A DNA stretch of 64,000 bases from Poriferisodalis sp965116715 (GTDB taxonomy: Bacteria; Actinomycetota; Acidimicrobiia; Acidimicrobiales; Poriferisodalaceae). Numbering within the stretch: position 1 is the stretch's first letter; every line of letters starts with the position of its first letter. The notes under the pieces were generated by a model. It searched no databases and was not told the DNA's origin. It saw nothing but the letters and a program-made list of their open reading frames with translations. Of this stretch, positions 54,191-62,843 are shown one piece after another. The position numbers and the translations under genes are program-made. The DNA lies in NCBI GenBank assembly GCA_965116715.1, contig OZ220724.1, positions 2,790,001 through 2,854,000 on the forward strand. The letters run 5' to 3'.

Positions 54191-55375
54191 CTACAGCGGC
54201 TCAGTCCCTTCGCTGAGAATGTCCAAGTACTCGGTGTAGGCAAAGAGCCGGTTGCGTCGCTGGCCGGTCACTTCCCGGGCGATCTTGAATTCGCCCAAGC
54301 GGCGCAGGGCGTCCTGAACGGCTGGCTTTGACAGCTCGGTCCGATGCATGCTCTCGCGCACATTCAATATGGGCGTGCGGGCGAGTTCGGCATGCACGAG
54401 GAGCGCTGACCCGGCTGCTCGCCCAGCGCGAGACCGGATAGTCGCCCGATCACGTTCCACCAGTGCCTCCAAGCGCTCGGCAGTGCTCAGCGCAGCGAGC
54501 GCTGTGGAACGTACGCCCTCGAGGAAGAACAGCAGCCACCCGGTCCAGTCGCCGTCGGTGCGCACGCGCCCGAGAAGTTCGTAGTAGCGGGATCGGTGCT
54601 GCTTGAAGTACAGGCTCAGGTACAGAGCGGGCGTCGCCAGTGCGTCGCGTTCCATCAGTGTCAGTGTGATCAGCATTCGTCCGATGCGGCCGTTGCCGTC
54701 GAGAAAGGGGTGGATGGTCTCGAACTGGACGTGGGCGAGTCCAGCCCGCACGAGCGGCGGCAGGTAGTCGTCGTCCGCATGCAGGAATTTCTCAAGTGCC
54801 GAGATGGCTTCACGCGCCTCCGGTGCCGGCGGGGGAACGAACACCGCAGTGCCAGGGCGCTTGCCGCCGATCCAGTTCTGGGACGTCCGGAACTCGCCGG
54901 GGCGCTTGTCCGCGCCGCGGGCGCCGGTAAGCAGAATGCGGTGGGCCTCCCGCAGCAGCCTGTTGCACAAGGGGAGTCCTGCAGGATCAGCCAGCCGTGC
55001 GATGGCGTGATCGAGGGCGGCGACGTACCGCGACACCTCCTGCACATCGTCGAGCGGCACGCCAGGCGCAGCACCCAGTTCATGGCGCATGAGGTCCGAC
55101 AACGACGACTGCGTGCCTTCGATCTGCGATGACAGGACAGCTTCCTTTCGGACGTATGAGTAGAGGAGTAACGCGGGGTCGGGCAGTCGGCGCACTGCGC
55201 CGTCGAACCGACCGAGCGCGCGGCTCGCCTCGTCGAGTGCCATCACGAGCGGGCCGTCCATCAGCAGGGGGGGGCACGGCGGCAGCGGTGCCGGCACGAA
55301 TGCACGGACTTCCTCGCCGCCGGCGACAGTTACGACGTAATGGCCTGTGGGGCTGTCTGGTGAGTGCTTTGTCAT
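54191..55375 (-). CDS. Fic/DOC-family AMP transferase with N-terminal inhibitory helix and wHTH tail
   Basis: 394 aa. The catalytic loop HPFLDGNGRIGR is at 222-233 with the His and the Asn. The self-inhibitory motif SSQIEGT (Glu86 at 82-88) precedes the core, class II as in SoFic-like proteins. ESMHRTELSKPAVQDALRRLGEF near the C-terminus is a winged helix, common in this Fic group, which may bind its own promoter. An AT-rich perfect palindrome lies about 83-106 bp upstream of the start. No separate antitoxin gene exists, so inhibition is intramolecular. Confidence 0.92.
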   Translation of the reverse strand: MTKHSPDSPTGHYVVTVAGGEEVRAFVPAPLPPCPPLLMDGPLVMALDEASRALGRFDGAVRRLPDPALLLYSYVRKEAVLSSQIEGTQSSLSDLMRHELGAAPGVPLDDVQEVSRYVAALDHAIARLADPAGLPLCNRLLREAHRILLTGARGADKRPGEFRTSQNWIGGKRPGTAVFVPPPAPEAREAISALEKFLHADDDYLPPLVRAGLAHVQFETIHPFLDGNGRIGRMLITLTLMERDALATPALYLSLYFKQHRSRYYELLGRVRTDGDWTGWLLFFLEGVRSTALAALSTAERLEALVERDRATIRSRAGRAAGSALLVHAELARTPILNVRESMHRTELSKPAVQDALRRLGEFKIAREVTGQRRNRLFAYTEYLDILSEGTEPL

Positions 55376-55860
55376 AGGGGGCCGCCTCTGGCGATCTTTG
55401 GCAAGGATGTCCGAGGTCCCCCGCAGCGTGTCCGCTGTTCCTAGGAGACCGAGAGTTTGTATATATTTCCAAATATATACATATATTTCAGATCATATCA
55501 CTTGGACAGTTATTGTAGGTGAAGTCGTACTGCGTCGGAGTCTGCTCCCATTGTAGTAAGAAATACAGTATTATTCTATCTAATGGGTCAGTGTATCGCG
55601 GGCTGGGCAGCAAGTCTGCCCAAGAGTTGTGAATGGACAGTTTTTGAAGCTAAGACTTTCTACGGCAGATCCCCCGTTTGGTGAGGTGGAGGAAGGACTC
55701 AGGCGGTTCGAGATATGACGCGAAGCGAGACTGATGGCACCGGAAGAGCATGGAGCGTGGCTGGCCCCCGATGTGCCCGCGGCGCGCACGGGATGCGGGC
55801 ACTACGGTTCGAGCTGGCCGCTCCGTGTATGGCGGCGCGCGGCAGCACGGGGAGGCAGCC
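55376..55860. other. Long AT-rich intergenic region between fic and the NIPSNAP gene
   Basis: 485 bp without a convincing gene. It holds the 55458-55481 palindrome and an imperfect 130-bp-spaced direct repeat TGGACAGTT(A/T)TTG at about 55503 and 55633. G+C falls well below that of surrounding genes until about 55690. Small open frames (e.g. 55580-55789 on the minus strand) lack ribosome-binding sites and are not believed. Confidence 0.6.
55458..55481. promoter_or_regulatory. Perfect AT-rich palindrome, candidate fic operator
   Basis: TGTATATATTT, a CC spacer, then AAATATATACA form a 24-bp perfect dyad. More TATAT sequence follows. It is about 83 bp upstream of the fic start codon and on its promoter side. 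In a GC-rich genome such a block is unlikely by chance. The winged helix at the Fic C-terminus is the obvious ligand, by analogy with autoregulated Fic genes. Confidence 0.65.
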
Positions 55861-56169
55861 ATGAGCTTTGTGGAGATGCGGCGCTACCGGCTGAAGGTGG
55901 GTGCACCTGATCGCTGGGTCAAGGAGTACTTCGACAAGGGGTACGAGGCGCAGCGCAAGTACCTCGGCGAGCCTGTCGGCTACTACACGACCGAATTCGG
56001 CGGCATCAACGAGATCATCCACATGTGGCGCTACGACACGCTCGAGGAGCGGGCCGCCAAGCGCAAGGCGCTGTTCGAAGATGCCCAGTGGCTGGAGTTC
56101 GTGGAGGAGATCGCGCCGCTGGTCGAGACGCAGGAGAACTCGATCCTGCGCGACATCTTCGATACCTGA
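55861..56169 (+). CDS. NIPSNAP-family protein
   Basis: 102 aa dimeric alpha/beta-barrel-type protein. SFVEMRRYRLKVGAPDRWVKEYFDKG and NEIIHMWRYDTLEERAAKR are family blocks. ATG 55861 has GGGGAGG upstream. The family is of unclear function and is often beside catabolic genes. It is followed after 86 bp by an aldolase gene in the same direction. Confidence 0.88.
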   Translation: MSFVEMRRYRLKVGAPDRWVKEYFDKGYEAQRKYLGEPVGYYTTEFGGINEIIHMWRYDTLEERAAKRKALFEDAQWLEFVEEIAPLVETQENSILRDIFDT

Positions 56170-56255
56170 GCCGCTGACCGGTGCCCGGGCACCGGGTTCA
56201 CGCCCGGCGACGGAACCTCTACTGACGGATAGACCCACTACGGGAGTGCATTTCC

Positions 56256-57059
56256 ATGCCGAACACGATGATGGACACCTGGACGTCAGGCGGCGAAACG
56301 CTGGGCACGTGGCTGTCCATGGCCTCCAGCCATTCGGCCGAGATCGCCGGGCGCGCCGGTTTCGACTACGTCTGCGTGGACATGCAGCACGGCGTCGCCG
56401 ACTACCAGGTCGCTGTGGAGATGATGCAAGCCATCGAGATGGGAGGCGGCACACCCATCGTGCGGGTGCCGTGGAATGAGCCCGGCGTCATCGGGCGGGT
56501 TCTGGATGCTGGGGCACGGGGTGTGGTCGTCCCGATGGTGAACTCGGTTGCCGAGGCGCAGGCGGCCGTGTCGGCCTGCAAGTACCCGCCGCTCGGCGCT
56601 CGCAGTTTCGGCCCGGTGCTGGTGGCGGCACGGGCAGAAGCAGGGGAGAACTACTTCGAGGTGGCCAACGCCACCACGGCCTGCATTCCTATGATCGAGA
56701 CTCGCCAGGCGGTTGAGGCTCTCGACGAGATCTTGGCGATCGACGGCGTGGACGCCATCTACGTCGGCCCGGCCGATCTGTCGATCAGCTACGGCTACGG
56801 GCCTGGCTATACCGACGATCACGCCGACTACAAGGCAGCGCTGGAGCACATCGCCGAGCGGTGCGCCGCGCACGGCGTGGTGGCCGGCATTCATTCCACG
56901 GCGTCGCTGTCGGCTGATCGCCGGGGCAAGGGCTTCCGTATGCAAACCGTCGCGGGCGACGCCATGGCCCTCGGCCGCGGCATGGCCCGCGACCTGCGCA
57001 CCGCCCGCGAGTCCGGCGTAGCCGAGGCCACCAGCGGAGCCGACTCCAAGATCTATTGA
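56256..57059 (+). CDS. HpcH/HpaI aldolase family protein
   Basis: 267 aa class II aldolase or citrate-lyase-like TIM barrel, typically cleaving 2-keto-3-deoxy or dihydroxyheptenedioate-type acids. DYVCVDMQHGVADYQ contains the acid/His region; RVPWNEPGVIGRVLDAGARGVVVPMVN, GARSFGPV (Arg region), IPMIETRQA (metal-binding Glu) and IYVGPADLSIS (metal-binding Asp) are all present. It acts in the cytoplasm with a divalent metal. Its product could enter central metabolism. Confidence 0.92.
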   Translation: MPNTMMDTWTSGGETLGTWLSMASSHSAEIAGRAGFDYVCVDMQHGVADYQVAVEMMQAIEMGGGTPIVRVPWNEPGVIGRVLDAGARGVVVPMVNSVAEAQAAVSACKYPPLGARSFGPVLVAARAEAGENYFEVANATTACIPMIETRQAVEALDEILAIDGVDAIYVGPADLSISYGYGPGYTDDHADYKAALEHIAERCAAHGVVAGIHSTASLSADRRGKGFRMQTVAGDAMALGRGMARDLRTARESGVAEATSGADSKIY

Positions 57060-57128
57060 GCACCGCGCCGGGGGTCACATAGCCACCCCGGACGACGATC
57101 TGAGATGCAGCCAGTGCGCTCCTTGTTG

Positions 57129-57497
57129 TCAGCTATTGGATGCGTCCGGCTGATCGACGTCCGGGTTCTCAGGTTCGTTGCGGTCAACGAGTGCCTTGGC
57201 TCGCCGCGCAGCCGATTCGACAGCAGACTGAGCTGCCGTGGTAGCGGCGGCCCCAGCACTGCCCACAGCTTGCGCAGCATCGGCCGTGGCTCTTCCGGCT
57301 GCAGCCGCTGCTCCGGTCGTCGCGTTTCCCGCTGAGGCCGCTCCCACGGCGACTGCTCGTCCCGCCTGTGATGCCTGTCTGCCGATGGTGTCGGCAGCTG
57401 CGTTTGCCGCCTGAGCAACCGTATTTCCTGCTCGCGCAGCGAGGTTGGCAGCGCTGTCACCGACGGTGACAGCTTGGGAGGCAACCTGGCCCATCAC
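57129..57497 (-). CDS. C-terminal part of an alanine-rich protein, split by frameshift
   Basis: Read alone it is 122 aa from ATG 57497, with many Ala/Gly repeats (AARAGNTVAQAANAAADTIG; NATTGAAAAAGRATADA) and an acidic Asn/Asp tail. The same frame is open and coding-like upstream to about 57600 (LIGKLARDVELSEDLDAVRQ), joining the 57587-58720 gene in the -1 frame at a run of five Cs (57596-57600). It is therefore probably the end of that protein, not an independent gene. Confidence 0.65.
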   Translation of the reverse strand: MMGQVASQAVTVGDSAANLAARAGNTVAQAANAAADTIGRQASQAGRAVAVGAASAGNATTGAAAAAGRATADAAQAVGSAGAAATTAAQSAVESAARRAKALVDRNEPENPDVDQPDASNS

Positions 57498-57586
57498 TGT
57501 GCGCGCCTCGTCCTTGACGAATCGGCAGACCGCTTGGCGAACCGCATCGAGGTCCTCACTCAGTTCTACGTCCCTCGCGAGTTTGC

Positions 57587-58720
57587 CTATGAGCGCCCCC
57601 GCGTGATTCCCGTCAGCATCGCGACGCCGGCCGGACCGCCGGCGACTCCCACCACCGCAATTGCGCCGAGGCTGGTGCCAGTCACGAGCGCGCCCTTGAA
57701 CGCTCCATCGGCCAGATTGCTGTATTCATCGGCCGATTGGGCCTTGTGAAATGCGCGCCCCAACGCGACTACTGCGATCGGCATGAGCACGGGATTGGTG
57801 CTGAGCGCCGCGCTGAGGGCCATGGATGCAGCCATCTGGGAAAACACCTCAGTGTCGGCCCGGTTCCAGCCGAATATGACCGAGACAGCTCCCACTGTGC
57901 CGCCCAGCACATCCGCGGCGTCGTAGGTGTTCAGGTCATAAAGCCACTTCTTGGGAATGCCGAAGGTTGAGTCCAGAGACGAAGCAACTGCGTCGAAGGT
58001 CTCCTTGTCCCAGGTGGCGAGCGGCAGTCCTCGCGGTGTGGACACGTCTCGCAGCAGACCTTGGATGGCGCCGAGCGTCTCTTGGAGGAGGGAGTCATCC
58101 GGGGACGCGTTGTGGGCCGCTTTGAACGCTCCGAAGATGGTGTGTCCGCCATCGAAGAGACGGTGGTACATGCCGCCGATGCCGGTCGCGATGAACTTGG
58201 CGTCCATCGCCTTATCGACGACCGTCGGCGCGCCTTTGACAGCGGCAGCCACGACTTCGTTGACTGCCGACGACAGGTCGCTGGCAATCAGCGCTTGCGC
58301 AGACGAGAACACCTGCGCCGTGGCAGCGCCGGTCGTACCGAACACCCACCGGGCACCGGTGCGAGTTGCCCTCCAGCCAGCAGCGGCCGCATCGGCGGCG
58401 CCTACACCTGCGGAGCGCGCGGCCGATGCTCCCGTAGTTGCCGCCAGTTTGGCACTGTCGCCAAGAGTCCGAGCGGTCGATGCTGCGGCTGTGCCAGCGG
58501 CCTCGGCCGCCTTGCGGCTCCCGGACAACGTCGCGTCGGTGATCTGCTTGCCCGCCGCACGCGTGGAATTCGTGATCTTCTTCACCCGCCCGCTGTCGCC
58601 GAGTTCGAGCCCCAATTCAGTTCCTTCGTGGCTGATCGGGTCGATGCCATCGGGTTCCGCGGCTTCTGAAGTGCGACTGAGGGATGACGTCTCTTCCTGA
58701 AATGGTTCAGATCGGCTCAC
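57587..58720 (-). CDS. Alanine/glycine-rich membrane-associated protein, interrupted by frameshift
   Basis: 377 aa as read. The acidic N-terminus (about 1-45) leads to a long Ala-rich amphipathic region (GSRKAAEAAGTAAAST) and then a more ordered middle (GIGGMYHRLFDGGHTIFGAF; DKETFDAVASSLDSTFGIPK) and glycine-zipper-like hydrophobic segments. The Ala-rich repeats resemble phasin-like helices, but no family was recognised. The reading frame ends just after a CGGGGGC run; moving -1 there joins it to 57129-57497 with no stop, which suggests one protein of about 530 aa. A sequencing indel, a pseudogene or a programmed slip are possible. Confidence 0.72.
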   Translation of the reverse strand: MSRSEPFQEETSSLSRTSEAAEPDGIDPISHEGTELGLELGDSGRVKKITNSTRAAGKQITDATLSGSRKAAEAAGTAAASTARTLGDSAKLAATTGASAARSAGVGAADAAAAGWRATRTGARWVFGTTGAATAQVFSSAQALIASDLSSAVNEVVAAAVKGAPTVVDKAMDAKFIATGIGGMYHRLFDGGHTIFGAFKAAHNASPDDSLLQETLGAIQGLLRDVSTPRGLPLATWDKETFDAVASSLDSTFGIPKKWLYDLNTYDAADVLGGTVGAVSVIFGWNRADTEVFSQMAASMALSAALSTNPVLMPIAVVALGRAFHKAQSADEYSNLADGAFKGALVTGTSLGAIAVVGVAGGPAGVAMLTGITRGRS

Positions 58721-58925
58721 GTAGACGAGGCTACGAAGAAGAGGTCACCTGACGCTGGGGAAGGCATTTCGACAGGCGAGGTCGACGGCGCGCGCCGCTC
58801 GGGCTCACGTCGGCTGGATTGACATCGAGCGGCTTGATGATCAGCTCACGAGCGGCCACGGCTCGAGCGGCTAATGGGCGGGCTGTGCCGTATTCATATC
58901 ACACTCCCCTCGTACGGTTGTTCCC

Positions 58926-60509
58926 ATGTTGAGGAACGGTTCTGACGGGGCCCGACAGGCTGGCGAGGCGGTTGCTGGGGGCGCTGAGTCCGGCGCTGCG
59001 GAAGAGACGACCGCTGAACTCTTCACCACCAATCCAGCTTGCGACGGCCACGTCGGCATCGAGCGCACTCCCTCAGGCCACGACAGCGCCAACCCCGCCC
59101 CTGCCTGCGGCGCTCCTCCTGGTCACGTCCGCACCGCTCCCAACCCGGATCCTGTTGGCCGTGACCACAGCTTCGCAGTGCACGCCGTCGGCCAAGTCAC
59201 CCCTCACCCCGAACGCGCCAGTGCCGGTGGCCTTGATCTGTCGGGGTCGTTGTCCCTGTGTCGGTTGAGTGCTGGGGCGTTGGCGGGGTTGGGGCGCGAG
59301 GAGTTGTTGGGCGTGCTGGGCGATATCGAGCGTTTGGTGAATCAGGCGGTGGGGTATCGGGCCGAGGTGCTGGGCGCGCTCGAAGTGTTGAGCCAGAGCG
59401 GCGTGGCACCTGACGTGGCGCCGCACCTGTCGTTGCGTGACGCGGCGGGGGTGTCCGAGCGCGACGCGCGCCGCATGGTGCGTGCCGCCGGGAAGGCCCG
59501 AGAGCACGCTGGTGTGCTGGTTGCGCTGTCTGGCGGCGAGATCAACGCGGCCCAGGCCGAGGCGCTGTGTGATGCGCGTGTGCCAGAGCCGGTGCGAGCC
59601 GAGTTGGTGGCTGCTGCTGGCGGTGAGGACACCGAAGCGACACGCCGACGGGTGCGCCGAGCCGAGGCCGACCACTCGGTCGAGACGCCGATGGAGCGGT
59701 TCGAGCGGCAGCGCCGGGCCCGCAGTGCGGGCTGGCAGACAGATCACGAGGGGATGCTGCGGCTGTGGGCCAAGCTCGACCCCGAGGTCGGCGCGCAGGT
59801 CGAGGCCAGTCTCGAGGCGCTGCGCCGCCAGTACTGGCTCGACGACAAACAGGTGCGCAGCGGGCGCCGCAGCCCCGCCCAGCGCGACGCCGACATGCTC
59901 GCCTACGCCCTGGCAGGCATCACCCTCACCGACACCGACGCAGCCGCAGCCGACCGGCTCCACACCCGCGGCCAACACGACCGCCCGCAGCAAGCGGCTG
60001 CGGGCAACCCCGAGCGGCGGCTGCCGGCAGCGCAGATCAGCGTCCTGATCGGCCTCGACGCACTGCGCGGCCGCACCGACGCCACAGGTTTGACTGACGC
60101 CGGAGTCGAGCTGCCGCCTGAGATCGTGCGACGGCTCGCCTGCGACGCCGACATCATCCCCATGATCCTCAGCAGCCCCGGCGGACCCGCCGACGTTGGC
60201 CGGTCCAGCCGCACCGTGCCCTTGCGGCTGCGAAGGCTGCTCATCGCACGCGACAGACACTGCCGCTGGCCCGGCTGCAACCAACCGCCGTCGCGCTGCG
60301 ACGCCCACCACATCCACCACTGGGCAGACGGCGGCCCCACCGACCTCGACAACCTCGTGCTGCTCTGCCACCAACACCACCATCATCTCCACCAGCACGG
60401 CCACCAGATGATCCCCCAACCCGACAGCACCTGGACCGCAACTCAAACCGCAGAACCCGAACCCCCCACCAAACCACAGCGAACCGCCCAACAACCCCGC
60501 GGCCCCTAG
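58926..60509 (+). CDS. DUF222/13E12-type HNH endonuclease
   Basis: 527 aa. After a variable Thr/Pro-rich lead (about 1-100) comes the DUF222 domain (LAGLGREELLGVLGDIERLV; APHLSLRDAAGVSERDARRM; SGGEINAAQAEALCDA). The HNH domain near 440-490 has CRWPGCNQPPSRCDAHHIHHWADGG and NLVLLCHQHHHHLH, with the expected Cys/His zinc and His active-site residues. This group is often multicopy in actinobacteria and its biological role is open. ATG 58926 is supported only by family start position; no strong SD is seen. Confidence 0.9.
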   Translation: MLRNGSDGARQAGEAVAGGAESGAAEETTAELFTTNPACDGHVGIERTPSGHDSANPAPACGAPPGHVRTAPNPDPVGRDHSFAVHAVGQVTPHPERASAGGLDLSGSLSLCRLSAGALAGLGREELLGVLGDIERLVNQAVGYRAEVLGALEVLSQSGVAPDVAPHLSLRDAAGVSERDARRMVRAAGKAREHAGVLVALSGGEINAAQAEALCDARVPEPVRAELVAAAGGEDTEATRRRVRRAEADHSVETPMERFERQRRARSAGWQTDHEGMLRLWAKLDPEVGAQVEASLEALRRQYWLDDKQVRSGRRSPAQRDADMLAYALAGITLTDTDAAAADRLHTRGQHDRPQQAAAGNPERRLPAAQISVLIGLDALRGRTDATGLTDAGVELPPEIVRRLACDADIIPMILSSPGGPADVGRSSRTVPLRLRRLLIARDRHCRWPGCNQPPSRCDAHHIHHWADGGPTDLDNLVLLCHQHHHHLHQHGHQMIPQPDSTWTATQTAEPEPPTKPQRTAQQPRGP

Positions 60510-60711
60510 AACGGGCGAGGCGGCGGCGCCCAAGCTCGAGGCCCCTACTTCGTCGGTCACGACGGATGCGGCGCCGTGCCGCTGCTCTGCTGGCCCACCG
60601 AGGCCTTGATGTAACACCTCCTCTTTACCTTGGAATCCAGTTAGGCGGCGGCCGATCAGCGGTCCCGCAACCCGGAGAGTCTGGCTCTGTCAGCAGACGA
60701 GTCGGGTCTGG

Positions 60712-61581
60712 ATGAGAGAAAAGAGAATGGGAACATCATCAACTAACGGTGGGCTGAACGGAGAGCTCGAGCGGCACAGCACGGCACCGTGGGAGCGCGG
60801 CGACGAAAGCGGGATTCAGCCAGGGGGCAGGCAGGACGCGAAGGGCATCAGGAAGGCCAAGAAGGGCAGTTCGGCCGGAAGGGGATCGTCCAACCGAATG
60901 AAGGTCTGGATGTTGCTGGACCGGTCGGGCTCGATGGGCGGTCTTGAGGCTGCTGTGGTGAAGGGTGCCGCCCGTTTCCTTGACGAGCAGGCAACCGAGC
61001 AGGGTAAGTGCCGGGTCACCGTGGCTCAGTTCGACTCCCAAGATCCGTTCGAGGTGTTGATCGACAGCGCAGCTGTGAGCAAGGCCGACAGGCACGCTCT
61101 GGAGCGCTACCAGCCGAGAGGCACAACGCCGTTGTTCGACGCAATCGGGCGATTGATCGGATGTGCTGATCAGCGGATCGCGCGGCGCGCTGAGGCCGGA
61201 AAGCAACCTGAGGACCAGACCGTGGTCATAGTCACCGATGGGCTTGAGAATGCCAGCACCGACTATTCGGCTGCGAACATCAACAAGCTCATCAGCGAAC
61301 GGCGAGAACGAGGCTGGGCGTTCGTGTTCTTGGGAGCCAATCAAGACTCCTACCGTGAGAGTGCGCGCATGGGCTTCGATCGTCGCAACGTGCAGAACTA
61401 CGAGGCGTCACAGGTCGGACTGGATGAGGCTTTCGGCTCAACGAGTCGCGCATACTCCGAGAGGCGAGCACGATTCGATGCAGCTCAACGAGTCGGCATT
61501 GCGCCGAGCCCCGATGACCTCGACGACTTCTTTGGAGGCGTGCGTGAGGCCGAGGAGGGAATGCGGCAGCGATCCGAGTGA
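60712..61581 (+). CDS. vWA-domain protein
   Basis: 289 aa from ATG 60712 (ATG 60727 is an alternative with AGAGAAAAGAG upstream). A basic, flexible region to about residue 58 (GIRKAKKGSSAGRGSSN) precedes the vWA fold: MIDAS residues are in LLDRSGSM (DxSxS), RGTTPLFDAIG (Thr) and VTDGLENA (Asp). It may bind a partner through a metal ion. The C-terminal tail is acidic (DDLDDFFGGVREAEEG). No signal peptide or linked MoxR gene is visible, so no pathway is assigned. Confidence 0.88.
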   Translation: MREKRMGTSSTNGGLNGELERHSTAPWERGDESGIQPGGRQDAKGIRKAKKGSSAGRGSSNRMKVWMLLDRSGSMGGLEAAVVKGAARFLDEQATEQGKCRVTVAQFDSQDPFEVLIDSAAVSKADRHALERYQPRGTTPLFDAIGRLIGCADQRIARRAEAGKQPEDQTVVIVTDGLENASTDYSAANINKLISERRERGWAFVFLGANQDSYRESARMGFDRRNVQNYEASQVGLDEAFGSTSRAYSERRARFDAAQRVGIAPSPDDLDDFFGGVREAEEGMRQRSE

Positions 61582-61677
61582 TCTCGGCGGCAGCGGATCC
61601 ATTGCGGGCACACTCTTCAGCATCGTCGAGCCCGGCGTAGATACGCTCCTCATTGGGGCTGGACCTGGAGGGGAAAC

Positions 61678-62826
61678 GTGGACGTCGACTATCCGATCAT
61701 CTCTGCCGACTCGCACATCGCCGAGGCGCGCAACACCTACGTTGACTACATCGACCCGAAGTGGCGGGATGTGGCGCCGCGGGTGGAGTGGACCGAGGAG
61801 CGCGGCGACGTCTATGTGATCGACGGCATGAAGCGCACCATCGACATGGGCCTCATCGCTGCCGCAGGTCAGAAGCCCGAAGAGCTGAAGCGCAGCGCGG
61901 CGTATGAGGAACTGCCGGCCAGCAGCTACGACCCGGCCACGCGGACTGCAGACCAGGACCGGGACGGCGTCTCTGCCGAGGTGATCTACCCGTCGGTGGG
62001 CATGGTGCTGTGCAACCACTCCGATCCCGATTACAAGAAGGCGGCCATGGACGCCTACAACCGCTGGATTGCCGACTACTGCTCGGTGGACACCGACCGG
62101 CTGCTGGCGGTGGGGCAGACCGCACTCCGCTCGGTAGAAGAGGCCATCAGCGACATCGAGGCCATGGCCGAAGCGGGCATGCGCGGCGTGATGATGTCAG
62201 GCAACCCCCATACCGAGTTCGACTTCGACGACACCCGTTGGGATCCGTTCTGGCAGGCCGCTGTCGATCTCGACCTGCCGGTGTCGTGGCACATCCTCAC
62301 CAGCCGCGGCCAAGGCCGGCCACGGGGTCCGAAGGCGAATGCCTTCATGACCATCATCCGGGCCAACCAGGACATCATGGGCACGCTGGTGTTCGGGGGA
62401 GTGTTCGAGCGCAACCCCGGCTTGCGGGTGGTCTGCGTCGAGGCCGATGCCGGCTGGGTGCCGCACTACATGTACCGGATGGACCACGCCTACAAGCGCC
62501 ACCGGTACTGGCTGCCGCCGGGCCAGGAGCTGTCCAAGCTGCCCAGCGAGTACTTCAGCGAGCACATCTACACCACCTTCCAGGACGACTGGGTGGCCTT
62601 CAAGATGGTGAACGACGTCAACCACCGCCGGCTGCTGTGGGCAAACGACTTCCCGCACTCCGACAGCACCTGGCCCTGGAGCCAGGAGCTGCTCGACGAG
62701 CACTCGGCGCATCTCACGCCAGAGCAGCAGCGCGACATCCTCTGCGACAACTCCGCCGAGCTGTACGACATCGACCTGTCCAAGCTGCCCGTCGGCGGCG
62801 ACCGCCTGGCCGCACACGCGGCCTGA
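61678..62826 (+). CDS. Amidohydrolase-2 family protein
   Basis: 382 aa TIM-barrel metal-dependent enzyme from GTG 61678, with GGAGGGG upstream. YPIISADSHIAEARNTY holds the metal-binding D/H segment. Other blocks: IYPSVGMVLCNHSDPDY, AYNRWIADYCSVDTDRLL, VSWHILTSRGQGR (His), VVCVEADAGWVPHYMYRMDHAY and WANDFPHSDSTWPWS with the final Asp. It is a close relative of the 21184 protein in layout. The substrate is unknown. Confidence 0.9.
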   Translation: MDVDYPIISADSHIAEARNTYVDYIDPKWRDVAPRVEWTEERGDVYVIDGMKRTIDMGLIAAAGQKPEELKRSAAYEELPASSYDPATRTADQDRDGVSAEVIYPSVGMVLCNHSDPDYKKAAMDAYNRWIADYCSVDTDRLLAVGQTALRSVEEAISDIEAMAEAGMRGVMMSGNPHTEFDFDDTRWDPFWQAAVDLDLPVSWHILTSRGQGRPRGPKANAFMTIIRANQDIMGTLVFGGVFERNPGLRVVCVEADAGWVPHYMYRMDHAYKRHRYWLPPGQELSKLPSEYFSEHIYTTFQDDWVAFKMVNDVNHRRLLWANDFPHSDSTWPWSQELLDEHSAHLTPEQQRDILCDNSAELYDIDLSKLPVGGDRLAAHAA

Positions 62827-62843
62827 ATATCAGGAACCCCATC

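Noticed and set aside
55580..55789. Small minus-strand frame of 69 codons in the AT-rich gap
   Set aside because: No ribosome-binding site, no conserved pattern, and its bounds cross the region before the NIPSNAP gene start.
58790..58870. A third, degenerate copy of the 49-bp repeat
   Set aside because: Only short GCTCAC/GCGGCCACGGCT-like words are shared and there is no continuous match, so it was not listed.
60360..60410. Run of short His-codon repeats that resembles a repeat array
   Set aside because: It encodes the His-rich C-terminus of the HNH domain (LLCHQHHHHLH), without regular spacers, so it is not CRISPR.
59073..60617. Long minus-strand open frame of 514 codons
   Set aside because: It mirrors the DUF222/HNH gene on the plus strand, whose zinc and HNH residues make that strand clearly the real one.
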